Source: Acheta domesticus (taxonomy: Eukaryota; Arthropoda; Insecta; Orthoptera; Gryllidae). Taken from it: a stretch of 64,000 bases of DNA. The DNA lies in contig JAHLJT010009419.1 in the NCBI GenBank assembly GCA_031308135.1, positions 178,024,961 to 178,088,960 of the forward strand, read 5' to 3'. Of the stretch, positions 1-11,929 are shown piece after piece (the stretch's first letter is position 1; each line of letters opens with the position of its first letter). Below the pieces are notes generated by a model that was not told where the DNA came from, did no database searches, and worked only from the letters and a program-made list of their open reading frames with translations. The position numbers and the translations under genes are program-made.

Positions 1-2094
1 TGTGTTTATGTAGTTAGGATAAACTTGTTAAAATACAAATGTGTGCCCAACACATGATGTCAAAAAATGTTTTTCAAAATATGAGGCAGTACTGTGTGAT
101 AGCGCTTCTTGAGGACTGAAAACTTTTGAAAAGTTGAAAGAAAAGTTTTGATTTGGTTGTCACTATTGAAATTATATTTTCTAATATTTTTCAGTCCCTT
201 TTTCATGTAGGACAACCACATTTAAAAAAATCCAAATTTATTTTTATTTTGTTCAATGAAGGGTTTACATTTGAGATTCTATTTCCCTCATCAAGTGTAA
301 CAAACTACAAAATTAGTTTCCGAAGAAGAAGCCAAATTAGTGTTTACAATATTTGTTAAATTAAGGAAGAACATAAAAATCACTAAAGTTAAAAAAAATT
401 AACGTTATACCCAATTTAATTTGAAAACTTACATCAAATATTAAAAAAAAACAATTGGAAGATGTATTAAGTAAATTTTTCTCAATGTGTGTGGTTTTTA
501 TTTTTTTATTGTAAAGTTTCAATTGTCAGAGACATGCAAATTTCATGGACTCTACATTGTAGAATTTGAGTTTTTATGTTAGGAGTGTGCAGACAGGGGA
601 TGCATACACTATTTCTGATCCTTTCAATTAAGTTTTATTTACATATTTTAATTATTTGCTAGTACAGATCCCTTAGCGAAACACTTTTTAAAACTATTTT
701 CATACTGCCATCATGTTCCCTCATTATTCTCACTTTTTTTAACAAATATTGAATTATTAATTTAATTTTTTAATTCAATCTTTATTGACGATTTGTTACT
801 AGTGTACATGATTATTTAGATGAGTATAGTAAATACACAATTATTCTCACTTCAGAAAACAAAATTTAGAATTGCATAGTTTGATTTTGACCTTGGTCTA
901 AGAAAATATGAAACTTTCTTTCTTTAATGGTTTTACTCTATGGATTTGAGTTTAATTTACAGAACAATTTTTATTGTTCTTATTTTATACATTCGGAATA
1001 CTGTCACTTTCAGAAATTACTAGGGATTAACAATGTTTATATTGGCAAACTTTGTAATGTAACTTTGTAATAATTGGTATCTCATGTAACAATGCTAACT
1101 TCATACTGAGAGGTGAGAATTTTGTTTCTATAAAAAGTATTATATATAATTTGGAACAATCAGATTTTTAAAGACTGCTGGCATTTATTTTGTCTTCGAT
1201 TTCTATTGTGAAAAAATCATAAATATTTTTGTCTAGTTTCAGGGAACATGCAATTCTAAATGTCCAACATTGATCTACTATGCAATAACTAAATTTTTAT
1301 TAGAAAGAAGACTTGGAAATTGGAACTAGCCCTCTCATGTGAAAATTTAATTACACTGTGCTTTTGTTAATAAAACTTTGTGATTTGGGAACACTTATTA
1401 TAGTTTGGGATTGATGCAAAGAAATGGTCATGATTAATGCATTTATAAAAGCTATTTCCTCTTGTAATTATTATTTCTTCATAAACAATGTTTATATTGT
1501 TTCCTGACTCACTATTTTTGGACAACGAAACTTATTTGATTAGACTAATTTGAACCTCATTAAACACTGAGAGGGCCTGCAAGTACTAATTAGAAGTTCA
1601 ATAAAATAACATTAATAATGTGCATAAATAAAATGGATTTTCATCTCTTTATCATATTTCTTATTCTAAAGGAGTAAGCGCTGCATGCAATTTTTGTGTT
1701 ATACAAGGCTATGGGCTGTTTCCAAAATGTTCTTGTGTGGTTTTTACTACATAAGAAAACTTGCATTGTTCTCAGATGCAAAACTAGTATCTTACTTTTC
1801 AGTATTTGGCTTCATTGTAAAGTTTTATTTTTTGTGGCGCCTAGGGCACTTACTAGCTAAAACTTATTGCTGTGAAATGTTCATTTTAAATGTATAAAAA
1901 GATAATGTAAATAATTATTTAAAATATAAGGAAGCATTTATAAGTATCTATCAAGTGTTTTTCTCATATCAAATTCCCAAATATATCTATTTCAATTGCT
2001 TTCACATTTGTTCATATTCCTGTTTGTGATTTTCATGCCTGCAAAACTGTTATCAGTTTAATGTGATTGAGTTTGTGTGTTAATTTATTCTGAC
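1..2094. other. AT-rich noncoding stretch
   Basis: No gene, RNA gene or repeat structure is recognised here. The DNA is AT-rich with frequent stops in all frames, and the few open frames of about 70 codons have no recognisable motif. It could be intronic or intergenic. Confidence 0.6.
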
Positions 2095-2248
2095 CCTTGT
2101 TTCAGTGGAGTCATTTGCAACTTGGTCTTAAAAGAGATTATGTGACGGTTAAAACTAATAAATTAGTTTCATGGAATGTAAGAAATTTAAACTTTTATTA
2201 AGTGATGGTTGTGTGCCACAAGTTGCAAATGACTTGGTGAAACAAAGG
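2095..2248. repeat. fold-back (inverted-repeat) element of about 154 bp
   Basis: A perfect 15-bp inverted repeat, GTCATTTGCAACTTG at 2110-2124 and its complement at 2219-2233, is extended outward by imperfect arms (CCTTGTTTCA at 2095-2104, TGAAACAAAGG at 2238-2248). The centre holds another palindrome, AAACTAAT/ATTAGTTT at 2152-2169. The whole folds into one long imperfect hairpin. A short nonautonomous DNA transposon is the likeliest origin; a structured RNA precursor is the alternative. No clear target duplication is seen. Confidence 0.5.
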
Positions 2249-2808
2249 ACTGAAGAAATGAACTAAGAAATACTCTATATTTTTGAGTTGGTTAATTGAT
2301 TTTACAAATACTGTATTGAGTTTTGCTTAATTTTTTTTGTGTTGGTTAGGGATCTTAAGAGTGTTTACTTGTTGCTATTAAATGTTAAGAGTGAAAATAT
2401 TTGGCAAAATATTATGAATGAAATTATTTCAGAATTAATTTTTATATATCTTAATTCTATTCAGCAAGTACTTTTAGTGTCAAGTTTGCAAAAATCTTTG
2501 TTAAAAAAATTCTTCAAATTGACTTCTTACTTCTTTTTCAGTTGAATTTTTAAAATGTAACAATTTTTAGAATCATGTTTATATAAAATTTGATTCCAGA
2601 CATTGTTACATAATTTTACAAAATTATACAAAATTATACAAAATTTAATTCATTTATCCAATTAATTTACACTGAATTTAATTGAAAATTTGAATTTTGA
2701 CATTGTCTCTACTTGTGGTTTTGAAGTGTCTTGCATACGCACAAATTTATGCAATTCTGAAAAATTTTATAATTTCTTAACTACATAACCAACAATTTAA
2801 TGCTACAG

Positions 2809-2826
2809 GTACGAGTACAAAAGAAG
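2809..2826 (+). other. candidate 18-nt microexon
   Basis: The sequence reads ...tgctacag | GTACGAGTACAAAAGAAG | gtaagcat..., giving an acceptor AG and a donor GTAAGC around 18 nt. A branch-point-like cttaac lies about 30 nt upstream. In the three phases the segment has no stop (for example VRVQKK or YEYKR). No neighbouring exons are recognised, so this is only a splice-signal coincidence candidate. Confidence 0.12.
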
Positions 2827-4145
2827 GTAAGCATACATGCAAACAAGGGTTGATGCAAAATTTTCCATTTTTGGTGTAAACATTTATCTAGGAACTAGCA
2901 CTAAATTTTGGTTTGTTCAACCACCCACCGAAGTTCCGAGACAGTCAACCACGCACTGCAAACATTTTGTGGTTCAAGACCCTACGTCGGCATGGGAATC
3001 ACAAGACCCAGCGGTGGTTGAGAGCACCACGGAGGTTCACACATGGCGCCGAGGTTGCGTCAACCACACAAATAGCTGGGCCATATTTTACTATTAAATT
3101 TGGTTGGGAGAACCGAATTTTAATGTGCGGCAAGCAATCCTTTTTTTCAGTGTGTCGACTGTGTTGTGGATACACGTCGGGTCTACCATGATTCTGCACG
3201 GGATTCTGTGAAGAATGCGTTCTGAACGCGTCCTCTTCAGTCAGGGGCACTCGACTGCATGAAACGGGCGACTTCATTTTTGACAGATTGAGTAATTAAA
3301 AATAACTCAAAATATTTTTGTCAGTTATCGACTGAGAATCGGGTAAAGATATTTGATAAATAATTTAAAATATTTAAAACTAATGAGTACGAGGAATAGG
3401 ACACAAATTGTTATGTATTAATAATGAATTATTAAAAATATGTTGGGATAACTTCTTAATTTCATATTATTTATATTTTCATGTACTTCAGAAACCCATT
3501 TTAGACGATTGTGTCATTTTTTTTACCAAAATCAGTTGTTATTGTGTTCACAGGCCTACATAAGGACGTACGAGTCTTTTGCTTCTATCGCTTTCTTGGA
3601 ATGTTGGTTATAGTCTTCAGATATTATACGCGATGTGATGGTTCTTTCTGATGATTCACATTTACCAAGAGTGTTCATCTGAATGCTTTCATTATGAAAC
3701 GAGATATTTGAATGGAATGTGTGACATAACAGCAGATGATATGCCAATGTATAAAGATACCCAAGGAAGTGGAATAATCGCACGATAACTGAGTAAACAC
3801 AGAAGCTTCTGAAGAGAACTCAAGGCATTTCGCCAACTGTGTACAGTGTACCAACCTCGTTGGAATGATCGACAAAAGGTGAAAAAAATGGGACCTAAAA
3901 TTTTAATGGTACTTTCACTATTTGCCATTTAAATAATGGTACATAAAAATATTTAGAGAAATGTCAGTAATAATAATTTGTCAAACCCACTTAAGCTATT
4001 ATCTTTAATTTCGAATTAACACTTTTATTTGTAGTTAAAATCAAAATTATAGATTCACAGTATAAAAGTGTTCAAAATAATATAAACAAATAATTAAAAA
4101 TAAACGTTTTATTTACTTCAATCCTGGACCCTGTCAAGTGAAACT
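2827..4145. other. noncoding stretch, no gene recognised
   Basis: Mixed-composition DNA. The part at 2920-3280 is less AT-rich and repeats short ggttga/caacca words. The part at 3550-3930 has open frames on both strands without recognisable motifs. Nothing here can be assigned. Confidence 0.5.
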
Positions 4146-4149
4146 GAGC

Positions 4150-4985
4150 ATTTGCTATCTTTGCACTCCCGCTGGCACCGGGCGATCATCATGGGTTAGG
4201 ACAAACCACAAGTTGCACGACGTGCGGTAGGTCTACAACGGCTCTACCCGACGTCAACCCCTCGCCCGGCGAGCAGCGTGTGTGAGTGTGTGAGTGGCGG
4301 GGGGTCTGTGATGAACGCCGTCAAGGGGCACGCCGGCGACAAGCGGTTTGTCGCGCGGCGGCGGCGGCGAGCGCGCGGCGTGTTGTGTCCCAAGCAGGAT
4401 CGAACCGCGACCCAGTGACCCGGTGTCCGAGGTCGCCACCGCCGCCGCCGCCGCCGCCGCCGCCGTCGCCACCGCTGCGACCGCGTGGGCCGCGCCGGCC
4501 GAAAGGGCAATCGCAGAGCGGACGTCCTCCGACCCCGGGGTCACGCACGCGGGGACGTCCAACGCATTCCCCGGATTCGCGCGGCGCTGGCGGCCGAAAG
4601 CGCGACTTACCGGTGCACGGTGCTGCTGGCCCCGCCGGCGCGTTCTCGCCTCCTTCCCCGCCGGGCGAAAGTGAGCGGCGACGCGGCGTTGCGCTGCGGG
4701 ACGACGGCGGCGGCGGCGGCGGCGTGTTGTCACGCGTGGCGCTGGGTGCACGTGGGGCGCGTGACGCGGAGCTGTCTACTCGTGATGTCGGGGCGCGAGT
4801 CCGCGGACGACTGGTGCGCGCGGGCCCCGCCGCCCGACGCCTATACCCCCTACCCTGTCCCCCCTCCCGCGCCACCCACACCCCAGCCCCCCCTCCTCCG
4901 CGCCCGCCGCCGAGGCCGCCGCCGCCGCCCCCCTCCCCCCGGCTAGCCACACCGCCGCCGCCGCCACTTCCCTAGGCTGGTCCCT
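4150..4985. promoter_or_regulatory. GC/CpG-rich island
   Basis: About 830 bp of very GC-rich, CpG-rich DNA with CCG/GCC trinucleotide runs (4435-4470, 4705-4725, 4905-4980). Long open frames on both strands translate to Arg/Pro/Ala/Gly low-complexity protein, as expected for any GC-rich DNA, so they are not called as genes. A perfect palindrome GCACGACGTGC sits at 4215-4225. A promoter or first-exon island of an unseen gene is possible; strand and start site cannot be set. Confidence 0.45.
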
Positions 4986-6299
4986 GGGTCCATGGGCCCT
5001 AGGATTTCAAGGTCTGTCCTTGATGGGAAATGGAAATTTTTTTCGCAATAGGATTATTACTCATGCGGATAGAGTAAGGTGGCACTTTCTTGCTCTCTCG
5101 GTTGTATCACGGTGTGACATTTCGACGTCTTTCACGTAACAGGACTCACACTCGATCAAAGGAAACGAAACGGTGAATCAAAGTACGTCCTGGATTTTTT
5201 TATTTTCATTCACTGGTAAAGTTCACTACATACGTTAATGCAAATTCAGTCTGCATGCGATAATGCAATGAATGTGTTTTTTAATAAATTGATTTTGACC
5301 AGCATTGCAGATTAATTTTATTGTAAACCTCATGTTTCAAATCAGAGATCTTGCCTCTTAATGTAAAAAATGTTATTTTTTTGTTTTGGAGATTTCGTTC
5401 TCACCGCGCAAACTTTGTCATACCTTTTTTTCAAGTTAGTCTGTTCGTAATTTTAAAAGTCGCCATTCAGTTACATTTGAATTACATTTGTTTTATTCCA
5501 GGGTGGTCTCTGTTGTTTGGCTCCCAGATGCCTTGTGCAAAGAATCGTCGTGGATTGTTCGTTTGAAATAGAATGATTGTCTTCTGAATGAACCTGACAT
5601 TGAACTTCTCCCGTGGTTAGATCCAGTTGTGTGATTATGTCCTTATACTACCCGACACTACATAACTGGTAGGCGGCAGGTCTGTTACTTATATAAGGAT
5701 AACATGCAATTTCTTTGCCTCGATCGCCGAGAACTTTAATTCTGTTGTTCCTTTCAAATTCCTCTGGAATTACTATCCCAGTCACAAGCCCAAAACAGTA
5801 AACAATAATTATGACAAATCTTATTGAATCTTGAGTTTCAATAAATAGGAAACAGAGGACCATTTACAATTTATTGATGAGGTGTTTCAAAATTAAAGTG
5901 AATAAAATGTATCACTGGCTTGGATAAAACGTTTTGGTTCTTAACATACATTTAACTAAGCAACAAGTGTTACTACAAAATGGCACAGACTGTCTCGTAC
6001 TAGTTAGAACTTCTTCCTTCTTGAATCGGGCCTACATTTTCGGGTGACTAAACAATAGTCAACGTTTTCTTCCGGGCTAATTATTACTGATTTACGGGTT
6101 CCTAATTTAAATGTTCATTGTTTCCTTTTCCCATTTCATCGAGAGTTTTACGAATTAGTTTCCTTTGACATGTAAGTTGAACAGGCCAATATTTTGCAAG
6201 AAATCCATTGCAAGTCTCTGTTTCTCCAGTACACTGTTAAAATTCTTCCAACATTTTCATCGTACATTATCGTATGAAATTTTAGGGTGAAAAATGCAG
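4986..6299. other. noncoding stretch
   Basis: No gene is supported. A segment at about 5966-6130 is weakly similar to 52660-52850 (both contain a tactaca-aatggcacaga core and a later ttcctaattt-like part), suggesting an old dispersed repeat. Confidence 0.45.
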
Positions 6300-6317
6300 T
6301 TCATAGACGCAATATAT

Positions 6318-6425
6318 AAACTAATTAGTAATATAGTAATAATATTAGTAATAATTAGTAATATTTGTAATATTGAATTAGTAATAATTTGTAATATTAG
6401 TAATATTCAATTATTAATAAAAATA
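6318..6425. repeat. AT-rich imperfect tandem repeat (ATTAGTAAT words)
   Basis: The word attagtaat and variants recur many times in about 100 bp of nearly pure A/T with scattered G. This is a degenerate microsatellite. Confidence 0.7.
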
Positions 6426-6989
6426 CAAACGTTAATACAGTAGTCTATTAGCATTGTTAAATTTATAATCATTCCAGAAAAAATAAATGGATAACACTGA
6501 CAAAAAATTGTTTTCTTGAATTAATAAATAAAACTTTATTTCAAACAAATACGTGTACTTAAATGCATTAGGTACAATTTAACACACATTAAAAATACAA
6601 AACAATATGAATTTTGAGATGTGTAAGTTAATACATTTCTGTACTACTCAGGAAGGTTCATTACTAGTAATTAAAAGAAATGTTTAATGGTTAAGAATGT
6701 GGACACACATTAATTTTTATTGAAAAGGCACAGATTTGAGTTTGATTATGTAAATCGACTATAATTACTATTTGCAAAAAGTAATTAGAATAAGCATTGT
6801 CTCATAAAGGATTTGTCGAGCGTTTGTAAATGCAGATGCATAGTAATAATTAAAAGCATTTGCTTCTCCCGTTGGATTTCTTATTAGCTGATTACCGTAG
6901 CCGTTGATTGCTGGCATTCTCGTAAGAATAACGTATGTGGAAATAAGGTAGAGAACAAAAAAAATGCAGTATAGCAAGCTGAAAGTTTC

Positions 6990-7240
6990 AAGTGGAGTTG
7001 GGGTGGTCATATTATGGGACAAGATCAACAGAGATAGGTATACACCTTGACAACCTGGTACCCCAGAAATGGATGGTGGAAAGTGGGAAGACAATGAAGA
7101 AGATGAATGGATGACCTGCTAAAAATAACTAACAACTGCTGGACTAGATTAGCACTAGACAAGGACATGGAGGAAAATGGAAGCTGAGCAATAAGGAGAA
7201 CAGAAGACAACTGACGAAGGCATGTAGACAAAGGACAGGA
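6990..7240 (+). mobile_element. decayed LINE reverse transcriptase, C-terminal end
   Basis: One frame from 6990 translates as KWSWGGHIMGQDQQR, stop, VYTLTTWYPRN..., with GR, DD and later TRLALDKD in the expected order. This is the C-terminal signature of RTE/Jockey-like LINE proteins (WxGHI...RW...W.PR...GR...DD...W.R.A.D). The frame is broken by several in-frame stops and probable frameshifts, so the copy is dead. Only the terminal ~80 codons are recognisable; upstream domains are absent, as in a 5'-truncated insertion. The clade is not assigned. Confidence 0.7.
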
Positions 7241-7383
7241 AAGAAGTAAGCGTAAGAAATGTACATTGTGAACAGACAATAACAAACAAAAAAATATCTT
7301 AAAATTTTCCCACTTTTTATTTAGAATTTTGCCGTTGCTGTCCTAATACGAATATTAGATTTCGAAAAAATATTGGAGCCTAA

Positions 7384-7650
7384 GTTTATGGCTTCTTTCT
7401 ATAGGGAAATGTGCCTTGTCCTTACGTCTATGGACTTCAGTAGCCACAAGAACTACTGTGTAGTGGTCACTAATCCCTTTCTCTATTTTGCACTCACAGT
7501 CTCAGCCGGTTGAACTAGGTGAATGTCTAAGAGCGAGTCACCGCGGGTCAGGGAGTCCACTAACTGATCGAAATTCTCCTCTCAGTTGATCTTACTTATA
7601 CATGTTTGCCTCCATGGAGGCTACGCCGACGGTAACGTAGTTTAAATTGA
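7384..7650 (-). mobile_element. decayed LINE AP-endonuclease domain fragment
   Basis: On the minus strand about 7590 to 7440 reads FDQLVDSLTRGDSLLDIHL, then (after a frameshift) KIEKGISDHYTVVL. This matches the C-terminal half of the apurinic-type endonuclease of Jockey/LOA/R1-like LINEs: the TRG(D/N)SLLD segment and the catalytic SDH motif. A frameshift near 7485-7490 separates the two parts, so it cannot encode an active enzyme. It lies next to, and opposite in direction to, the reverse-transcriptase relic at 6990-7240, so they are probably separate insertions or a rearranged copy. Confidence 0.7.
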
Positions 7651-7739
7651 TTATGTTTTTGAGTCATTCATTTCTCAGAGGTTATAGCATGTCCTGGCAA
7701 AGAGTCACAAGTCGCGAAATCTATTTTCGTTCAGCCTTG

Positions 7740-7935
7740 GAGCATCCAGAGACATCACTTGCAATTGATCATGCAGAACAGTATTGTCGATGTGTTTAGG
7801 CCTAAGACATACTTTATCTACTTATAGGTCACTTCCGTCACAGCGGTACCGTTTTCCTCCGTAACTGACGTTTGTGGCCTTCCCGTCCTCTCATTGTCCA
7901 CCAGAATGAAATTTCCCTTTTTGAATTCTCGTATT
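7740..7935 (-). mobile_element. decayed mariner transposase, N-terminal helix-turn-helix part
   Basis: The minus-strand frame from about 7930 reads EFKKGNFILVDNERTGRPQ, then TSVTEEN...TYK, stop, IKYVLGLNTSTI and, in a shifted frame, LHDQLQV. This order (F..GN..L.D..R.GRP.TSVTEEN, then a second helix-turn-helix with LGL...I..ILHD.L) is that of Tc1/mariner transposases. An internal stop, a probable deletion after TEEN and a frameshift make it a pseudogene. No inverted terminal repeats are found nearby and the DDD catalytic part is missing. Confidence 0.7.
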
Positions 7936-8713
7936 ACCTAAATATAATCGCACAATATGAGCAACAATCGTCTAGTGCCAGAGTCATTAAGTAAGAGTCA
8001 TTAAGAGTCATTAAAGACTACTTTTAAAACACGAGGGGAATTATATCGCCAAACTGTCATTTCGTGACCGCATGACGAGGAAATTCTTTTGAAGGCATCT
8101 CCGGAAAATGAACTACCACTGAATAGAAAATCGGAGGACTGTTTTGTGTTCGTGTGTTCTGTAAGCATATTTTTTATTTGCTACGCCTGATTCAATGGGC
8201 AAGACAAGAGACGTACAGTTCCAAACAAACGGAATAACGAAGTTCAGGATTTGGCCTAAACTGTCATACGTTTCCATTTCCGCTCTCTATTCCCAAGTAT
8301 TAAAAGAGGGCATTTTTTCCCGTTTTCCGCATGCGACTGGCGGAAATTCGTCATCGTCACTGATGCGACCTGTAATGACACGCAACTTCGACTGCACTGC
8401 TTCCACAAGAGGGGCATCCGGCCGTAAGCGTTCAACCGCCGATCTCGCACACCGATGCAGAAAGTTCAATGGCTCTGTCGCCTGTCGGTTATCAAGAAGT
8501 GGTATTCATGTGTTCAAGGAAGAAATGAAGCAGATTTGGAAATCGTGGTGAATTGTACGACACGTAAAAGAAACTCGCTGGAATAAGATGGAATTGTCGA
8601 GGATTTATTTATCACGTACACGTAATACGCATTAAAAAGGTTTTTATTCTAGCAAAAATTCAAAGTAGAAATAATTTTAATTAACAATAGTTATCGATTC
8701 CCTCCCTATCCCA
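7936..8713. other. noncoding stretch
   Basis: No element is recognised. An open frame of 118 codons at 8195-8551 (+) has no family motif and is preceded by no splice or promoter context that I can see; I do not call it a gene. Confidence 0.45.
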
Positions 8714-9027
8714 ATTCCCACTCCCTCTCCCGCTCTCCACTGCCCCGCATATCCCCGCACTTCTCGCCGCTTCTCCCCCTGCTCTGTCTTTCATCTGTTC
8801 CTCCCGCCTATTCCCTCCCTCACCTTAGGGCTTGTCCCGGCCAGGCCGGTGCCCCGCTGCTGGCAAATATCTGGTTGGGGAAAACCTGGCTAGCCGACGG
8901 CGGCAGGTCGGCGCTGGCTGTCGCCATCCAGCGGAGGAAGATCATGCACCATTCTTACGGAACGAATTACCTTAGCAGTTGACGCGCACGGAATCACTAA
9001 TCAATCAAATCACATATTCACTCCCTT
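8714..9027 (+). mobile_element. SINE family B copy, 5'-truncated (3' body and tail)
   Basis: Shares the 3' body with copies at 15.6, 31.2, 38.6 and 39.9 kb: cttgtcccggc, a gggaaaacc-like word, cgacgg-aggtcggcg, tacgga-ctaatgacct-like, gttgacgcgc, and a tail of AATC repeats (8998-9010). Upstream is a C/T-rich stretch (8727-8820) corresponding to the pyrimidine-rich middle of the full copy. An attc-cactccct word occurs on both sides (about 8715 and 9017) and may be the target duplication, though the pyrimidine context makes this uncertain. Confidence 0.65.
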
Positions 9028-9225
9028 CCCTACCCCGCCCTTCCCCGCTCACATTCTGCTTGCCTCCCCTACTTCTCTTCCTCCCTCCTCCCCTCCCCAG
9101 GCTGCCCCTCATCTCCAGCTCTTCCCTTTTCCCGCATGGCCCCGTTTCTCGTCGCACCGTTCCCACCCGATCCGCACCTTCCTGCCCCGCGCTGCACCGG
9201 TGCTCTGCAAGTCAAAACGCCTAGA
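9028..9225. other. pyrimidine-rich low-complexity DNA
   Basis: The + strand is dominated by C and T with cccct/ttccc words, continuing the composition seen at 8700-8820. No gene is supported. Confidence 0.5.
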
Positions 9226-9547
9226 TGTATCGCGGGCTGCATTAATGAAAAAAATTACAAAAGCCACCTTTTCTACTTTCTCGCCTTACGAATACTTCGT
9301 AAGAAGAGAAAGTTATGTAATCGTGCGCCGGAAAACGTCGAAGTTCCGCCAGAAAAACTCTTATAGCTGGAGTCTGGTTTATTTTTATTTTTTTTTATTT
9401 TTAGAAGATGAACTTCGACAAATCCTTTCTTTCTTGAACATCTGAAACTTCAGTAATTTTCCTCTTCGTTGGTTCGTGAGTCAGCTTATTTCTTCTTCCT
9501 TCTAAGTTGAATAATTTTGTAGTTATTTATGCACCAAGGATTATAAG

Positions 9548-9626
9548 GGTTCTAATGATCTCGGACGACAAAAATGCCACGGGCCAAAGGCCCTCGGGCA
9601 ACTTATCTCTCTCACTCATTAGAACC
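9548..9626. repeat. small inverted-repeat element with nested hairpin
   Basis: A perfect 11-bp inverted repeat (GGTTCTAATGA at 9548-9558, TCATTAGAACC at 9616-9626) encloses a second GC-rich hairpin near 9575-9600: GGGCC-aaa-GGCCC inside an outer UGCC/GGCA stem. A very short nonautonomous transposon is the simplest reading; a structured RNA element is the alternative. Confidence 0.5.
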
Positions 9627-10959
9627 AGTTAACGCCCGTCGTACGTACATCATTTTAATTTTCATCAAATTTTATTGATTCATATTTACTTTTTTCCTAA
9701 TTAGCTAGATAATAATTTGACTCGGTATGTCTTTTCATATTTCCCTTCCATAATTCCCTTTTATAATTCTCTCCATAAGAGAATATGTAGCATCATTCAA
9801 CTGTGTTCATATTTCCCTCGTAACCACGATCCTCTCGATCCAGGTTAGTTATGCACTGTATATCGAGTTCAGTATCGAAGGCAATAACAAGCAATAACGT
9901 ATCAGTAAAAATAAGTATTTTTCTAAATAATAGAAAGTTCGGAATTAATGTATTCAAAATCAAAACTTTAAGTATTTAGTTAGTAGTTAAGTATTTATGT
10001 AAATACAATATTTATATGCAGCTTCTGGATTCATCTACAATACAAAAAAGCACAATTTGTTATATACATTCATTAATGGTCGTCAGTAAATAAAATAACT
10101 GGACGTTTTAAGAAATGGCACATAAAATTCTATAATATTTCAGCATACACATATGCAGAAAATTGCAACTTTAATGTTAAAGACTACCGTAAATATTTAA
10201 TTGAACTTCACTTTTCCTAATGTAAAAAAACTGCTATCAATCAGTAGAGGTGATTCCTACCATTTTCTGTAAAGTCATCTTACAGAGGTATCGTCAGGAT
10301 CAACAACGTCAAATTCAAAGTGAAGGAATTTCGGTGTCGTTTTTATGGAATTTGATCGTGTCATGTAATTTGGGATTGGTTCGTGGAAAGAAAATATCTT
10401 TTAACATTTTAGTTAAATACGTCTATGGCCTCATTTATGCCTCACAGAGAACGACCTGCTTTAATATCTCCTCAATAGTTTTCGCATTAACGTACTCAGT
10501 CATTTTAGTTACGCATTTTCCATCACTGAATAGTAAGAATTGCTGTTGAGTAAAAATGTTTCTAGCGCCAAAGAAAAGTATTGTAAAACGGAAATAAGAC
10601 AATGATATTCATTCAACTAACACATTTCGAGAGGAATTCTGGAAAGATTGCACAAAATGGTTAGCTTTCGATCAACTTTAGGGACTTTGTGTGAAGCAAT
10701 AAATAAATCTATGAAGAACAGTAAACAGAAAAAATAAGAACAGGAATATAGTTTGATCACACTGAATGGAGGACCCAAGAATACTGGCGCGATATAAGAT
10801 TAATCGATTTGAAAAGTAGGCTAATGTTTTCTGTTAATGAATATCTAGTAAATACTAACACAACTTTTCTTCCGCCCTCGATATCTGAGGGACCTAGTGA
10901 TACAGTACTAAGGTACTTCCATCATTCACGTCGCTTACCTGATTATTCCTGCCCTTATT

Positions 10960-10960
<1 letters not shown>
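9627..10960. other. AT-rich noncoding stretch
   Basis: Nothing recognisable: no coding similarity, no strong repeats, frequent stops in all frames. Confidence 0.55.

Positions 10961-11009
<49 letters not shown>
10961..11009. repeat. (AG)n microsatellite
   Basis: An uninterrupted run of about 24 AG dinucleotides. Confidence 0.98.
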
Positions 11010-11012
<3 letters not shown>

Positions 11013-11929
11013 GAATGTGCTGCGCAACAATAACTTAAGGGCAACATTGCATTATAGTCAGTACTTTCTAGTTGCCATTCGGCAACACAGTGAAAATGAA
11101 TGTTACGTGCTCATCGGGTGGAAAATTTAATACCGAAGTTCCATCGCAGACCTTTAGCCCGTTAGAGTGGTTGGAAACAAGGTTAATGGCTCGTTGTCCC
11201 TGAATGCGCTGTGGGGCAGCACCAATTCGCCCACGCGTTGGCGCCATCGTGTAAGTGCGCATTCGGACGCGTTCATTGCTCCCACTGCACTGGGCCATCT
11301 ACCAGAGGGTCCACAGGTCCATCACCTATGGAGACCAGTTCGTCTCCCTCTTGTTTATTGAATGATACGGGGAACTCGTAGGAGCGTCATGAAAAGCGAA
11401 AATCCTTTGCTCACACTCGGAATATCTCCATTGTATCTTTTTTTCTCTCTCCTAGTATTAGTGGCACTTTTGGAAAAATAATATTTCCCCTATTCTTAAT
11501 TCTTTGTTAGTCAAGTATTTTTCTCTTCATTTAATTTACCTTTAATTAAACTGAATTTGTATTTTATTTTGTGATGAGGTCCATCTCATCAATCCTATTC
11601 TTCCAGCTAAACACTTAAGTGAAAATTGAATGGAAATGTTTGCTGTTGATACGTCTTCCAATATTGTCAGAACATGGATGTCGAAGAAGAAAGATATAGT
11701 CGTTTAATTTACTTCATTGGAACCCTTGTATCCATTCATAAATTGCGTCATCCTTTCCCAATCTCAATTTCCTAGTCACCATCAGTATTGCACATTTACA
11801 TCACATTCTGCTCCCTCTCCCCACCCCTGTTCTGTCATACGTCTCACTTACATGCCTTCCGCCACCCCAACCCTACGCAGTCTCCAATCCTTATTCATAT
11901 TTCTGACGCAACCCCTCCTCCCAACCCTT
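11010..11929. other. noncoding stretch
   Basis: The part at 11040-11370 has balanced composition but no recognisable coding signal; the rest is AT-rich, then C/T-rich at 11750-11930. No gene is supported. Confidence 0.5.

Noticed and set aside
4286..4975. 229-codon open frame in the 4.2-5.0 kb island
   Set aside because: Arg/Pro/Ala low complexity, with equally long frames on the opposite strand; explained by GC and trinucleotide composition.
5966..6130. Firm repeat family linking this segment with 52660-52850
   Set aside because: Only short blocks align by eye; kept as a weak note.
8195..8551. 118-codon ORF as a gene
   Set aside because: No recognisable domain, other strand also open over part of it, no context.
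10961..11009. AG run as a GAGA-factor binding element
   Set aside because: Simple dinucleotide microsatellite; no other support for regulation.
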